Assembly: GCA_934533075.1 (NCBI GenBank)
Contig: CAKTBJ010000004.1
Coordinates: 1-64,000 of the forward strand
DNA: 64,000 bases
Source: an uncultured Paracoccus sp.
GTDB lineage: Bacteria > Pseudomonadota > Alphaproteobacteria > Rhodobacterales > Rhodobacteraceae
Reading direction: 5' to 3'
Positions 32,600 through 41,873 of the stretch are shown here, in pieces. A model generated the notes under the pieces. The model searched no databases. It was not told where the DNA came from and was given only the letters and a program-made list of their open reading frames with translations. The first letter of the stretch is position 1. Each line of letters opens with the position of its first letter. Made by a program: the position numbers and the translations under genes.

Positions 32600-34861
32600 T
32601 CAGAAGCGATAGCGCAGCTTCAGCATGGCATTGCGGCCCGCCTGCACGTTGGCGAAGATGCCGACATGCGAGGCGTCATAGAGGTTTTCATCGAAGATGT
32701 TGTTGACGTTGAGCTGCAAGTCGGCCTGATCGTTGATCTTGTAGGTCGCCATCGCATCCACCCGCCATTGCGAGGGCAGCGCCGAGGTGTTCGCGGCATT
32801 CATGAACCGCTTGCCGGTATAGGTCGCGCCGCCGCCCACGGTCCAACGCTCGTCGATCCTGTAGGTGGTCCACAGCGCAAGGCTGTGCTTGGCGATATAG
32901 TGCATCTGGTTGCCGTCGGTCGAACCGTCGCCGCCGCCCTTGATGATCTCGGCATCGGTATAGGTATAGCCGACCGAGATCCCCCAGCGGTCGTCGATCT
33001 GCCCGTTCACGCCCAGCTCCACGCCCTGCGCCCGGTTGTGGCCGACCAGATCGACCTGCCCGGTGATCGGGTCGATGGTGCGGGCATTGGTCTTCTCGGT
33101 GCGGAACAGCGCCGCCGTGACGGCCAGTTGCCCGTCCATCAGGTCCCACTTGGTGCCCAGTTCGAACGCACGGGTCTTTTCGGGTTCCAGATTGGCGTTG
33201 TTGCCGGTCAGGGTGCAGGCCCCCGCCCCTTCCGAGCCGCCCGCCAGCGAGGCGCACATGCCCGAGGGGCTGGCCGAGGTGCCATAGGACAGATAGATCG
33301 ACCCGTTCGGCGCGGGCTTGTAGACGATGCCGGCCTGATAGCTCCAGATGTTGTCGCTGCGGCGCAGCGGCGTGTTGCCGCTCTGCTGGTCGACATCGAA
33401 CATCTCGTAGCGCGCGCCGAGGCTGAGCTGCCACTGTTCGTTGAACTTCATCGTGTCGAAGACATACAGCGACTTGCTGCGGGTGATCGTCGGCAGGCCG
33501 AAATCGGTATAGGTCATGCCCGTCATGTCGACGGGGGCATAGGGGTCCGGGTTGCGCCAGTCGGCGGGCGGGATGATGATCGTGTCCAGCGCGGTGCTGC
33601 CGGCCGGGAAGCTGATGCCGCCGCTGCGCAGCTTGTCGCGGCTGTATTCGAAGCCGAAGGCATAGTCGTGCTCGACCGCGCCGGTCACCGCCTCGCCGGA
33701 GAATCCCCAGCTGAAGCCCAGGGTGCGGTTGTCCCTGCGGCCCGTCCGCGTGGGGATCGCCAGCCCGGCCGCCGTAAAGTCGGGACGCGAGAAGATATAG
33801 GCCTGATCGCTGCCGAAATAGGAGAGCTGGGCATGGGTGCGGAAGCTGGGCGAGAACTCATGCTCCAGCTTCAGCGTGGCGTTGGTGTTGGTGTTCTCGC
33901 GGAAGTCGCGGGCATGCAGGCCGTAGAACTGCCGGTGATCGGCATCGCCATAGGGCAGGAAGGGATCGCTGGTGGTGCCGGTGCCGAAGCGGGTGTCGCC
34001 GGTCAGGTTCACGTAATTCTGGTTCGCCATCGGAATCCCCACGTCCGGGGTGCTGTCCGACTTGCTGCGATAGGCCCCGAAGCTGAGCCTGGTCGCCTCG
34101 CCCACCCGCGCGGTGAGGGCGGCGGCGATGCCGGTCTTGTCGTCCTGGATGCCGCCGCGGCCGGGCACCTCGGCATCCTGCCAGAACAGGTTGACCCGCC
34201 CCGCCGCATTCGCGCCCAGCTGGAAGTTGCTGTCCACCGTGGCGCGATACTGGCTGTCGGTGCCGACGCTGGCCGAGGCCTCGGTGAACTCCTCGCCGAT
34301 GCGGGCCTGCTTGGTCACCATGTTCAGCGAGCCGCCGGTGCCGCCCCGGCCCGAATAGGCGCCGCCCGGCCCCTTGACCAGCTCGATCTGTTCGATGTTG
34401 AACGCCTCGTAGCTGGTGCGGCCGAGGGTGCGCATGCCGTCGACCATCATGTCGGTCGAGGCTTCATAGCCGCGGATGAACGGGCGGTCGCCCATCGGGT
34501 TGCCGCCCTCGCCGGTGCCCAGCGTGACGCCCGGCGTGGTGCGCAGCACATCGTAGAGCGACGAGGCGCCCCGCTCCTCGATCTGGCGCTGGGTGATGAC
34601 CTGCACCGTGCGCGGCGTGTCCACCAGCGGCTGGGTCAGCTTGGTCGAGGAGGCCTCGCCGACGCTGTAGCTGGACCGCGCTTCGCCGCCCTGCTGGCCG
34701 GTGATGACGACGGTGTCCAGTTGCAGGGTGGCGGTGGAGTCGGCGGTCTGGGCCGCCGCCGGGCCGGTAACCGCAGCCGAGACCACCAGCGCCGGCAGCA
34801 GCCCCAGCGTCGGCTGGAAGCCCGCGCCCCTTGCCGGTGTCGTTGAAGATTTGGGCGTCAT
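32600..34861 (-). CDS. TonB-dependent siderophore receptor (753 aa)
   Basis: An outer-membrane receptor for a ferric siderophore, probably catecholate type (Fiu/CirA-like). A signal peptide spans about residues 1-38 and a TonB-box-like L-D-T-V-V-I-T-G follows. The plug domain (about 60-170) has P-R-T-V-Q-V-I-T-Q-R-Q-I-E-E-R and I-R-G-Y-E; a 22-strand barrel ends in the aromatic L-R-Y-R-F. The start at 34861 has AGGAGCGG about 8 bases upstream. It is followed by a good terminator, and the PKHD hydroxylase nearby commonly accompanies such receptors. Ligand identity is not determined. Confidence 0.93.
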   Translation of the reverse strand: MTPKSSTTPARGAGFQPTLGLLPALVVSAAVTGPAAAQTADSTATLQLDTVVITGQQGGEARSSYSVGEASSTKLTQPLVDTPRTVQVITQRQIEERGASSLYDVLRTTPGVTLGTGEGGNPMGDRPFIRGYEASTDMMVDGMRTLGRTSYEAFNIEQIELVKGPGGAYSGRGGTGGSLNMVTKQARIGEEFTEASASVGTDSQYRATVDSNFQLGANAAGRVNLFWQDAEVPGRGGIQDDKTGIAAALTARVGEATRLSFGAYRSKSDSTPDVGIPMANQNYVNLTGDTRFGTGTTSDPFLPYGDADHRQFYGLHARDFRENTNTNATLKLEHEFSPSFRTHAQLSYFGSDQAYIFSRPDFTAAGLAIPTRTGRRDNRTLGFSWGFSGEAVTGAVEHDYAFGFEYSRDKLRSGGISFPAGSTALDTIIIPPADWRNPDPYAPVDMTGMTYTDFGLPTITRSKSLYVFDTMKFNEQWQLSLGARYEMFDVDQQSGNTPLRRSDNIWSYQAGIVYKPAPNGSIYLSYGTSASPSGMCASLAGGSEGAGACTLTGNNANLEPEKTRAFELGTKWDLMDGQLAVTAALFRTEKTNARTIDPITGQVDLVGHNRAQGVELGVNGQIDDRWGISVGYTYTDAEIIKGGGDGSTDGNQMHYIAKHSLALWTTYRIDERWTVGGGATYTGKRFMNAANTSALPSQWRVDAMATYKINDQADLQLNVNNIFDENLYDASHVGIFANVQAGRNAMLKLRYRF

Positions 34862-35097
34862 GGAGAACCGCTCCTGTCTCGATGAAAACAAAGCCCCCCT
34901 CGGATCGCGGTCCAGGGCGGCGATTTCTTGCTGGCGCGGTGGCGCTGGCTACACGGAAATAGGCGGAAATTCGCCTTGTCTGCTGCCCTTTTCGGGAATG
35001 CCGGCGGCAGGTGTCAAGCCGATACGGGCAGTGCCTGAGTGTTTTTCTGGGCTTCTGTGGCCCTATGTCTACAAATTCGGTCGGGAATGCCGTGCCC

Positions 35098-36189
35098 TCA
35101 GTCGGACCACAGCACGCTCCGGTTGATCCGGGCCAGGTTGGCGCATCCGGTCAGGGCCATCGCGACCTCCAGTTCGGCGCGCAGGATGGTCAGCATATGG
35201 GCCACCCCCGCCGCGCCGGCGACGGCCAGCGCATGGACCTGCGGCCGCCCGACCAGCACCGCCGAGGCGCCCAGCGCCAGCGCCTTCAGCACATCGGTCC
35301 CGCGCCGGATGCCGCCGTCGCACAGCAGCGGCACCCGTCCCGCGACCTGTGCCGCGACATGGGGCAGGATCTCGGCCGTGGCGGGCAGCGTGTCCAGCGC
35401 CCGCCCGCCGTGGTTCGAGACGATCAGCCCGTCCACCCCTAGCCCGATGGCGGTCTCGGCATCCTCGGCCGAGGTGATGCCCTTCAGCAGGATCGGCAGC
35501 CGGGTCCGGTCGCGCAGCCAGGCGATGTCCTCCCAGCGCGGCGCGCTGTCCAGAAGGCCCAGGAAGGCGGGGCTGCGGCCCGGCTCGCTGCGCAGTTGCG
35601 GCGGGCGGCAGCCGTCGAGGTTGACCGCGCGCAGTCCCTCGGGCAGGCGGAAGCCGGCGCGCTGCTCGATATTGCGCAGCCCGTTGACCGGCGCATCCAC
35701 CGTCACCACCAGCGCGCGATAGCCCGCCGCCTCGGCCCGCGCCACCAGCCGGTCGCTGTCCTCGCGATGGGGCTGCATGTAAAGCTGGAACCACAGCGGC
35801 CCTTGGGCACGGGCGGCGATCTCCTCCAGCGGCAGGCCGGATTGGGTCGAGACCACCATCAGCGCGCCCGCCGCCGCCGCGCCCAGCGCGGTGGCATGCT
35901 CGCCCTCGGGATGGGCCAGCGCGTGGAAGGCCACCGGGGCCAGCAGCAGCGGGTGCGGCAGCGCGAGGCCCAGCAGGTCCAGCGCGGTATCGGCGCCGCG
36001 CATGTCGGCCAGCACCCGCCCTTGCAGGCGGATCGCCTGCCATGCCGCGTCATTCGCCGCCGCCGTCAGCCCGTCCGCCCCCGCCCCGTCGATATAGGCG
36101 CGCACGGGCGCGGGCAGGCAGGCCGCCGCGTGGCGCGCGTAATCGCAAAGGGCGACGGTATCCGGCGGGATCGGGCCGGCTGCGGCCAT
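35098..36189 (-). CDS. FMN-dependent alpha-hydroxyacid dehydrogenase/oxidase, LldD-like (363 aa)
   Basis: A TIM-barrel flavoprotein oxidising an L-2-hydroxy acid (lactate, glycolate or similar). The active-site signature S-N-H-G-G-R-A-L-D contains the catalytic H260, with the FMN-phosphate segment G-G-I-R-R-G-T-D-V and the K-G-I substrate/FMN lysine near 236. The start at 36189 overlaps the PKHD gene stop (TGATG), so the two are co-transcribed. Its place in an iron-uptake locus is unusual. At 363 aa it is slightly shorter than LldD and lacks the long membrane-binding insert. Confidence 0.87.
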   Translation of the reverse strand: MAAAGPIPPDTVALCDYARHAAACLPAPVRAYIDGAGADGLTAAANDAAWQAIRLQGRVLADMRGADTALDLLGLALPHPLLLAPVAFHALAHPEGEHATALGAAAAGALMVVSTQSGLPLEEIAARAQGPLWFQLYMQPHREDSDRLVARAEAAGYRALVVTVDAPVNGLRNIEQRAGFRLPEGLRAVNLDGCRPPQLRSEPGRSPAFLGLLDSAPRWEDIAWLRDRTRLPILLKGITSAEDAETAIGLGVDGLIVSNHGGRALDTLPATAEILPHVAAQVAGRVPLLCDGGIRRGTDVLKALALGASAVLVGRPQVHALAVAGAAGVAHMLTILRAELEVAMALTGCANLARINRSVLWSD

Positions 36190-36872
36190 CAGGTTTCGGC
36201 CCAGTGGCGGATCATGTTGTGATAATGCGCCGTCAGCGCCGTCACCGCCGGGTCGTCGTCGGGCAGCATCGCGCGGATGCGCTGGATCGAGCAATCCAGA
36301 TCATACAGCATATGCCGCTGCCAGTCGTCGCGCAGCATCGACTGCGCCCAGAAGAACGACCCCCAGCGCGAGCCGCGCGTCACCGGCGTCACCGAATGCA
36401 GCGAGGTCGCGGGATAGACCACCGCATGGCCGGCGGGCAGCTTGACCGCGTGCTGGCCGTAAGTGTCGTGCACGACCAGCTCGCCGCCATCGTAATCCTC
36501 GGGCGGGGTCAGGAAGATGGTGGTCGAGACATCGGTGCGGATGCGCTGCGCTGTGCCCGGAATGACCCGGATCGAGCCGTCGACATGCGCGCCGAAGGTC
36601 ATGCCCTCGTCATAGCGGTTGAACATCGGCGGCAGGATATGCAGCGGCAGCGCGGCCGAGGTATAGATCGGGTTCCGGCCCAGCGCGCGCAGGACGATAT
36701 TGGCCAGCTCGCGCCCCTCGGGGCTGTCCACGGGGACCTGGAGGTTGTTCTTGACCTTGGCGGCCTGATCGCCCGCCGTCATCCGGCCATCGACCCAGTT
36801 CGTGCTTTCAAGGACTTGACGGATATAGCCGACCTCTTCCGGGGTCAGCAGATCGGGGATGGTGACCAGCAT
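36189..36872 (-). CDS. PKHD-type Fe(II)/2-oxoglutarate hydroxylase, PiuC/YbiX-like (227 aa)
   Basis: A non-haem iron dioxygenase. Metal ligands H96-x-D98 (HVDGS) and H159 (SLHSV), and an arginine near 169 (TRGSRW) for 2-oxoglutarate, are all present. Length and ending are typical of PiuC/YbiX. In other bacteria this gene sits beside Fiu/PiuA-type TonB receptors and is iron-regulated, matching the receptor here. The first gene of the minus-strand pair with the LldD-like oxidase; its biochemical substrate is unknown in the family. Confidence 0.92.
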   Translation of the reverse strand: MLVTIPDLLTPEEVGYIRQVLESTNWVDGRMTAGDQAAKVKNNLQVPVDSPEGRELANIVLRALGRNPIYTSAALPLHILPPMFNRYDEGMTFGAHVDGSIRVIPGTAQRIRTDVSTTIFLTPPEDYDGGELVVHDTYGQHAVKLPAGHAVVYPATSLHSVTPVTRGSRWGSFFWAQSMLRDDWQRHMLYDLDCSIQRIRAMLPDDDPAVTALTAHYHNMIRHWAET

Positions 36873-37407
36873 GGGACTCTCGGCATGTTGCGTTTCCGGG
36901 CGCGAACCTAGAGCGTGGGGGACAGAAAGTTAAGTGTTTTTATCGGAATTGAATGCCGCAGGCCGGCGCGGTCGCCGGGATTCTCGGCGGCATGAGTGGC
37001 GTTTCGCAGCCCGGCCGGGCCGATGCCGGCGGCGTCGGCGGCACCGATCACGCGGCTGCCCTGGCGTCATCCGCGATGACGCGCGGCACGGCCTTGGCCT
37101 GCACCGGGGGGCTTGCGACCGCCGCGGATCGGCCCGCCGTGCGTGTCGCGTTGCCTTACCACCTTGCGGTTACAGGTCGGGCCGCCTGCGGATTTGCCCT
37201 TCGCGACATGGCACGGATGCCGCGATGGTTCCTCGCGGCAGGGTCGCGAGTCCGTCGTCCCGGCGGGACCGATATGAATCTCCGGCACCTGGCCGTTGAG
37301 CGGCAGGCGCCGGCGGATCGTCGCGGGGGCGGCATGGTTGCAGGACAGCCGGCGGCCTGCATCCCGCACCCGGCGGCGGACAGGGGGGCGCGTGCCGCGC
37401 GTCCCGC
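36873..37407. other. Intergenic stretch; promoter region of the PKHD gene, otherwise nothing recognised
   Basis: An AT-richer patch at 36920-36950 (GTTAAGTGTTTTTATCGG) is the probable promoter/iron-control area for the minus-strand PKHD gene; no textbook Fur, RirA or Irr box is evident. From 36950 to 37407 the open frames are Ala/Arg/Pro-rich and match no known family. Confidence 0.45.
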
Positions 37408-38169
37408 TCAGGTCGCCCCCGAGGCCGCGCGCGGCGCGGCACGGCGCCGGGGATGTTCCGATTCGGCGTCGAAGACCCGCATCAGCGCGTCCTTGATCGC
37501 CGCCTGAACCGCCGTCACCGTCATGGCGATATGCTGTTGCAGCAAGGCGGCGCCGGTGGCCGCATCGCGCCGCATCGCCGCCTCCACGAAGGCGGTGTGC
37601 ATCTCGATCTGGTTGGGAGCGTGCGAGGGATGCTCGATCTGCACCCGCCGGATGAAACGGATGCGGGCATTGATCGCACGCAGCTGGTTGACCAGTTCGG
37701 GGTTGCCCGAACGCTCGGCGATCATCAGGTGAAGGGTCTCGTCCAGCTCCAGGATCTCGTCCACCGGGCGCGTGGCATAGCCCTGCACGGCCGCCTGCCA
37801 GAAGGCGTTCAACTCCTGCAACTGGCTGTCCTCGGCGCGCTCGCACATCAGGCGGAAGGCGGCGCATTCGATGATCTGGCGCAATTCGTAAAGGTCGAGG
37901 ATGCCGTCCGTCGACAGGCTGCGCACGAAGAAGCCGCGATTGGGGCGCAGGGTGACGAACCCTTCCGAGGCCAGCCGGTTCAGCGCCTCGCGGACCGGCG
38001 TGCGCGACACCCCCATCGACTGGGCGAGGTGCATTTCGTTGACGCGGCTTTCCGGGTGCAGGTGAAACTCGACCAGAAGCCTGCGGATCTCGCGATAGAC
38101 CCGCTCGCTGCTGTCGGCGGGGCGCCGGACCTCGTCGGGCTTGGCTGGCGTGGTCAGGGCGTCGGTCAT
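37408..38169 (-). CDS. GntR-family regulator, FCD type (253 aa)
   Basis: A winged helix-turn-helix at about residues 20-85 (V-Y-R-E-I-R-R-L-L-V-E-F..L-H-P-E...M-G-V-S-R-T-P-V-R-E-A-L) and an FCD ligand domain at about 95-230 with E-L-D-E-T-L-H and H-T-A-F metal-ligand positions. It is divergent from the ProC-like gene and lies 1.7 kb before the start of the 17-gene operon. Candidate sites with a GTNTAC/TGTCTACA core occur at its own promoter, before the operon (39856-39869) and before the liv operon, so it may be the regulator of all three. Direct control is inferred. Confidence 0.9.
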   Translation of the reverse strand: MTDALTTPAKPDEVRRPADSSERVYREIRRLLVEFHLHPESRVNEMHLAQSMGVSRTPVREALNRLASEGFVTLRPNRGFFVRSLSTDGILDLYELRQIIECAAFRLMCERAEDSQLQELNAFWQAAVQGYATRPVDEILELDETLHLMIAERSGNPELVNQLRAINARIRFIRRVQIEHPSHAPNQIEMHTAFVEAAMRRDAATGAALLQQHIAMTVTAVQAAIKDALMRVFDAESEHPRRRAAPRAASGAT

Positions 38170-38224
38170 CGGTCCTCCGGGACGGGCTGGGTTTCGGACC
38201 TGTCATCCGCATGCTGTGCAGTTT

Positions 38225-38232
38225 AGTATACA
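38225..38232. promoter_or_regulatory. GntR-type operator candidate in the divergent promoter
   Basis: AGTATACA, inside TTTAGTATACACTTG, is centred on the GTATAC palindrome between the GntR start (38169) and the ProC-like start (38286). The right half, TACACTT, is identical to the site at 39856-39869. Confidence 0.5.
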
Positions 38233-38285
38233 CTTGTAGGGCATTATCCAAGTATCGGGGCGGCGTTGTGACACGGAGGCACGGG

Positions 38286-39047
38286 ATGCGCATCGGGGTG
38301 ATCGGCGTCGGGCATCTGGCGGCGACGGTGCTGGACGGGTGGCGGCGCTCGGGTCTGGGCGCCGGTTCCGTGGTGCTGTCCCCGCGCGGCAAGGCGCGGG
38401 CGCTGGCCGAGGCGCATGGCTATGCCGTCGCCGCCGACAATGCCGATCTGGTGCGGTGCGCGGATGTGGTGCTGCTGGCGGTTCGGCCCGGCGATGCGGC
38501 GGCGGCGGTGGCCGGGCTGCCGTGGCGGGCGGGGCAGGTGCTGCTGTCGGCCTGCGCCGGGGTGCCGAATGCGGCGCTGGCGGCCGCCGCGCCGGGTGCG
38601 CGGGTCTGCCGGATCATGCCGCTGACCGCCGCCGGCATCGGCGCCAGCCCGATCCCCTGCTTTCCGGCCCCGGATGCGGTGATGCCGCTGCTGGAACGCC
38701 TCGGGCCGGTGATCCCGCTGACCTGCGAGGCGGATTTCGAGACCGCCACCGTCAGCGCCGCGGTCTATGGCTGGGCGCTGTCGCTGATCGGCACCAGCAT
38801 CGACTGGGCCGTCGCCCGCGGCCTGCCGCCCGAGGCCGCGCGGCAGTTGACCGGCGCGACCTTCTCCGCCGCGGGCCGGATGGCGTGCGAGCCGGGGGCC
38901 GATCTGGGTGTCCTGCTTTCGGAACTGGTGACGCCGGGCGGCATCACCGAACGCGGCTTGCAGGTGCTGGAGGCCGGGCAGGTGGCGCAAAGCTGGCAGG
39001 CGGCCTCGCGCGCGGTGCTGGACAGGCTGACCGGGACCGGCGGCTGA
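38286..39047 (+). CDS. Pyrroline-5-carboxylate reductase-like NAD(P) oxidoreductase (253 aa)
   Basis: A ProC-fold reductase: N-terminal Rossmann motif G-V-I-G-V-G-H-L (residues 4-11), A-D-V-V-L-L-A-V-R-P, then the all-helical dimerisation domain with the family signature-like E-L-V-T-P-G-G-I-T-E-R-G-L near 215-227. The ATG at 38286 has GGAGG 6 bases upstream. It is probably not the housekeeping proline enzyme, because it is divergent from a GntR regulator and adjoins a catabolic operon; reduction or oxidation of an imine or amino-acid derivative is more likely. Confidence 0.85.
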   Translation: MRIGVIGVGHLAATVLDGWRRSGLGAGSVVLSPRGKARALAEAHGYAVAADNADLVRCADVVLLAVRPGDAAAAVAGLPWRAGQVLLSACAGVPNAALAAAAPGARVCRIMPLTAAGIGASPIPCFPAPDAVMPLLERLGPVIPLTCEADFETATVSAAVYGWALSLIGTSIDWAVARGLPPEAARQLTGATFSAAGRMACEPGADLGVLLSELVTPGGITERGLQVLEAGQVAQSWQAASRAVLDRLTGTGG

Positions 39048-39050
39048 GCC

Positions 39051-39803
39051 TTACCACGCCGTCATGCCGCCATCGACCACCATCACCGAGCCGGTGGCAT
39101 AGGAGGAGGCATCGCTTGCCAGCCACAGGATGGCGCGGGCGATCTCGACGGGCCGGGCGGTGCGGCCCATCGGCGCGCGGGCGTTCAGGGCGGCCACGAA
39201 GCCCTCCGGGTCGGGATGGCCCGCCAGCATGTCGTCGAAATAGCTTGACCAGGTGGTGCCCGGCGCCACGGCATTGACGCGGATGCCGGCGGCGGCGTGA
39301 TCCAGCGCCATCGCCCGCGTCAGCGCCGCCACCGCGCCCTTGGAGGCCACATAGGCCGCCCGGTCCGCCAGCCCGACAAGGGCCGCGTTCGACGCGGTGT
39401 TGACGATCACCCCGCCGCCCTGCGCCTCCATCAGCGGGATCACGGCGCGCGAGCACAGATAGACCCCCCTGACGTTCACCGCCATCAGCGCGTCCCAATC
39501 GGCTTCCTTGGTGGTGGTGACGCTGCCCCGGATGCCATAGCCGGCATTGTTCACCAGAATGTCGATGCGCCCGAAGCCGGCCCTGGCCGCCTCGACCATG
39601 CCCGCCACATCCGCCGACCGCGACACGTCGCCCGCCACCGCCAGCGCCTGCGGGCCGATCGCCCCGGCGACCAGCCGGGCGCGCGCGCCGTCGCGATCCG
39701 CCACTACCACCTGCGCGCCCTCCTGCGCGAACAGCCGCGCCGTCGCCTCGCCGATCCCCGCGCCCGCGCCGGTAATCAGCGCCGTCCTGCCCTCAAGCTG
39801 CAT
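39051..39803 (-). CDS. Short-chain dehydrogenase/reductase (250 aa)
   Basis: A classical SDR with TGAGAGIG (residues 11-18), N-N-A-G-Y-G, the Y-V-A-S-K catalytic pair and a C-terminal V-D-G-G. The start at 39803 (MQLEGRTAL) has AGGGGGCGGG upstream. It is transcribed convergently towards the ProC-like gene and divergently from the 17-gene operon, sharing the 100-base control region at 39804-39903. Substrate unknown. Confidence 0.9.
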   Translation of the reverse strand: MQLEGRTALITGAGAGIGEATARLFAQEGAQVVVADRDGARARLVAGAIGPQALAVAGDVSRSADVAGMVEAARAGFGRIDILVNNAGYGIRGSVTTTKEADWDALMAVNVRGVYLCSRAVIPLMEAQGGGVIVNTASNAALVGLADRAAYVASKGAVAALTRAMALDHAAAGIRVNAVAPGTTWSSYFDDMLAGHPDPEGFVAALNARAPMGRTARPVEIARAILWLASDASSYATGSVMVVDGGMTAW

Positions 39804-39855
39804 CCCGCCCCCTCCGTCTGCGCCCTCAGCACGGCACTCGAAATATCCCCTTGTC

Positions 39856-39869
39856 AAGTGTCTACACTT
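39856..39869 (+). promoter_or_regulatory. Inverted-repeat operator at the 17-gene operon promoter
   Basis: AAGTGT-CT-ACACTT is a perfect 6-bp inverted repeat (AAGTGT at 39856-39861, ACACTT at 39864-39869). It lies between TTGTCA (39851-39856, -35-like) and TTAGAT (39875-39880, -10-like), the position expected for a repressor, 35 bases before the first start codon. Confidence 0.7.
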
Positions 39870-39903
39870 TTGCATTAGATTGCCGAAACAGGGCAGGGAT
39901 GAC

Positions 39904-40887
39904 ATGCGCAACGAGCCTTCGACCGAGGATCATCTGGAGATGCTGCGCCGCATGCTGCTGGTCCGGCATCTGGAGGAGGGGCTGGGCGCCCTGCACAAGG
40001 AGGGGCGCACGCGCGGTCCCATCCACCGCTGCGACGGGCAGGAGGCCGTGGGTATCGGCGCCATGTCCGCGCTGCAACCCGGCGACAAGGCGGCGACCAC
40101 GCATCGCGGCCATGCGGTCTATGTCGGCAAGGGCATGCAGATGCGCCCGATCATCGCGGAAATTCTCGGCCGCGCCACCGGCTCCTGCGCGGGCCGGGCG
40201 GGGCATATGCTGATCGCGGATGCCAGCAAGGGGCTGATCGGCGGCAATGCCATCGTCGGCGCCGGCATTCCGGCGGCGGCGGGCATGGCGCTGTCGGCGC
40301 AGATCATGGGCACCGATTCGGTTGCCGTCTGCGTCTTCGGCGACGGCGCCGCCCAGACCGGCATCTGGCACGAGACCATGAACATGGCCGCCCTGTGGAA
40401 GCTGCCGATGGTCTTCGTGCTGGAGCACAACCAGTTCGGCCTCACGGTGCCGACCCATGTGCAAAGCCCGGTCGATGACCTGTCGATCCGCGCCGCCGGC
40501 TATGGCATCCCTTCGGTGATCGTGGACGGCAACGACGTGGTGGCCGTGCATCGCGCCGTGGCCGACATGGCGGCGCGGGCGCGGCGCGGCGACGGTCCGG
40601 GCTTTGTCGAGTGCAAGACCTATCGGATCGAGGGGTTCTCGACCTCGGACATGGGCGGCTATCAGGACCCCGAGGATATCCGCCGCTGGAAGGAGCGCGA
40701 CCCGATCCGGTTGTCCATCCAGGCCCTGCTGCCCGAGGTCGGGCAGGCGCGCATCGACACCCTGCTGGCCGAGGCCGAGGCCGAGGTGAAGCTGGCCTTC
40801 GACGCCGCGCTGTCCGATCCCTTCCCGGAATTCGCCTATGACGAGGCTTGCGCGCCCTATTCCGGCGCCATGCAGGGGGTGAACTGA
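39904..40887 (+). CDS. TPP-dependent dehydrogenase E1 alpha subunit, AcoA-like (327 aa)
   Basis: The alpha subunit of a 2-oxoacid/acetoin dehydrogenase-type E1. The thiamine-diphosphate motif begins GDGAAQTG (146-153) and ends near N176; H-R-G-H at 67-70 and the phosphorylation-loop-like region follow the AcoA/PdhA pattern. The ATG at 39904 follows GGGCAGGGA. It is the first gene of the long operon, followed after one base by the beta subunit. Cleavage of an alpha-hydroxyketone- or 2-oxoacid-type intermediate is inferred; acetoin itself is only one possibility. Confidence 0.9.
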   Translation: MRNEPSTEDHLEMLRRMLLVRHLEEGLGALHKEGRTRGPIHRCDGQEAVGIGAMSALQPGDKAATTHRGHAVYVGKGMQMRPIIAEILGRATGSCAGRAGHMLIADASKGLIGGNAIVGAGIPAAAGMALSAQIMGTDSVAVCVFGDGAAQTGIWHETMNMAALWKLPMVFVLEHNQFGLTVPTHVQSPVDDLSIRAAGYGIPSVIVDGNDVVAVHRAVADMAARARRGDGPGFVECKTYRIEGFSTSDMGGYQDPEDIRRWKERDPIRLSIQALLPEVGQARIDTLLAEAEAEVKLAFDAALSDPFPEFAYDEACAPYSGAMQGVN

Positions 40888-40888
40888 C

Positions 40889-41863
40889 ATGGCCAGGATG
40901 CGATATGCCGAGGCGCTGAACCTTGCCCTGCGCGAGGAGATGGCGGCCGACCCGTCCGTCTTCCTGTTCGGCGAGGACGTGGGCCGCTATGGCGGTGTGT
41001 TCAAGGTGTCCAGGGGCTTGCAGGAGGAGTTCGGCGAAGCCCGCGTCCGCGATACGCCGATCTCCGAACAGGCGCTGACCGCGATGGCGGTGACGGCGGC
41101 GATGACCGGCACCCGCCCGGTGCTGGAAATCATGTATGCCGATTTCCTGCCGCTGACGCTGGATGCGCTCATCAATCAGGCGTCGATCTACAATTACATC
41201 TGGGACGGACAGGTCAGGATGCCGCTGGTCCTGCGCACGCAGGGCGGCGGCGGGGCCGGCGCGGGCGCGCAGCATTCCAAGGTGCTGGACGGGCTGGTGG
41301 CGCATATACCGGGGCTGAAGGTGGTGGCGCCGGTGACGCCGGCCGATGCGCGCGGCATGCTGCGTTCCGCCATCCGCGACGACCAGCCGGTGGTCTTCAT
41401 GGAGCACAAGCTGCTTTACAACCTGCGCGACGAGGTGCCCGAGGACCTGCATTATGTCCCCCTCGGCAAGGCGCGCATGGTCGTGGAGGGGCGCGACGTG
41501 TCGATCTTCGCCACCTCGAAGATGGTGATCGAGGCCGAGAAGGCGGCGGAACTGCTGGCCGCCGACGGGGTGTCGGCCGAGGTGATCGACCTGCGCAGCC
41601 TGCGGCCGCTGGACCTCGACGCGATCCGGGCTTCCGTGGGCAAGACCAACCACGCCGTGGTGGTCAACGAGGGCTGGGGCTTCTGCGGCTATGCGGCCGA
41701 GCTGTCGGCGACGATCATGGACCATTGCTTCGACGACCTGGATGCGCCGGTGGCGCGGGTGACGCTGCCCGACATGCCGATCCCCTATTCCGAGCCGCTG
41801 GAAACCGCCATGCTGCCCAATGCCGCCAAGATCCGCGCCGCCGCGCTGCGGATTCTGGCCTGA
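40889..41863 (+). CDS. TPP-dependent dehydrogenase E1 beta subunit, AcoB-like (324 aa)
   Basis: The beta subunit of the E1 heterotetramer: transketolase-type pyrimidine-binding domain (F-G-E-D-V-G-R-Y-G-G-V-F-K, D-T-P-I-S-E-Q) and a C-terminal transketolase domain (I-D-L-R-S-L-R-P-L-D, G-W-G-F-C-G). Length is typical. It is tightly spaced with E1 alpha upstream and the E2 gene downstream (10 bases). Confidence 0.92.
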   Translation: MARMRYAEALNLALREEMAADPSVFLFGEDVGRYGGVFKVSRGLQEEFGEARVRDTPISEQALTAMAVTAAMTGTRPVLEIMYADFLPLTLDALINQASIYNYIWDGQVRMPLVLRTQGGGGAGAGAQHSKVLDGLVAHIPGLKVVAPVTPADARGMLRSAIRDDQPVVFMEHKLLYNLRDEVPEDLHYVPLGKARMVVEGRDVSIFATSKMVIEAEKAAELLAADGVSAEVIDLRSLRPLDLDAIRASVGKTNHAVVVNEGWGFCGYAAELSATIMDHCFDDLDAPVARVTLPDMPIPYSEPLETAMLPNAAKIRAAALRILA

Positions 41864-41873
41864 GGGGGCGGGT

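Noticed and set aside
36953..37507. 184-codon plus-strand frame upstream of and across the GntR gene end
   Set aside because: Ala/Arg-rich, overlaps the opposite-strand GntR 3' end, no ribosome-binding site and no recognisable motif.
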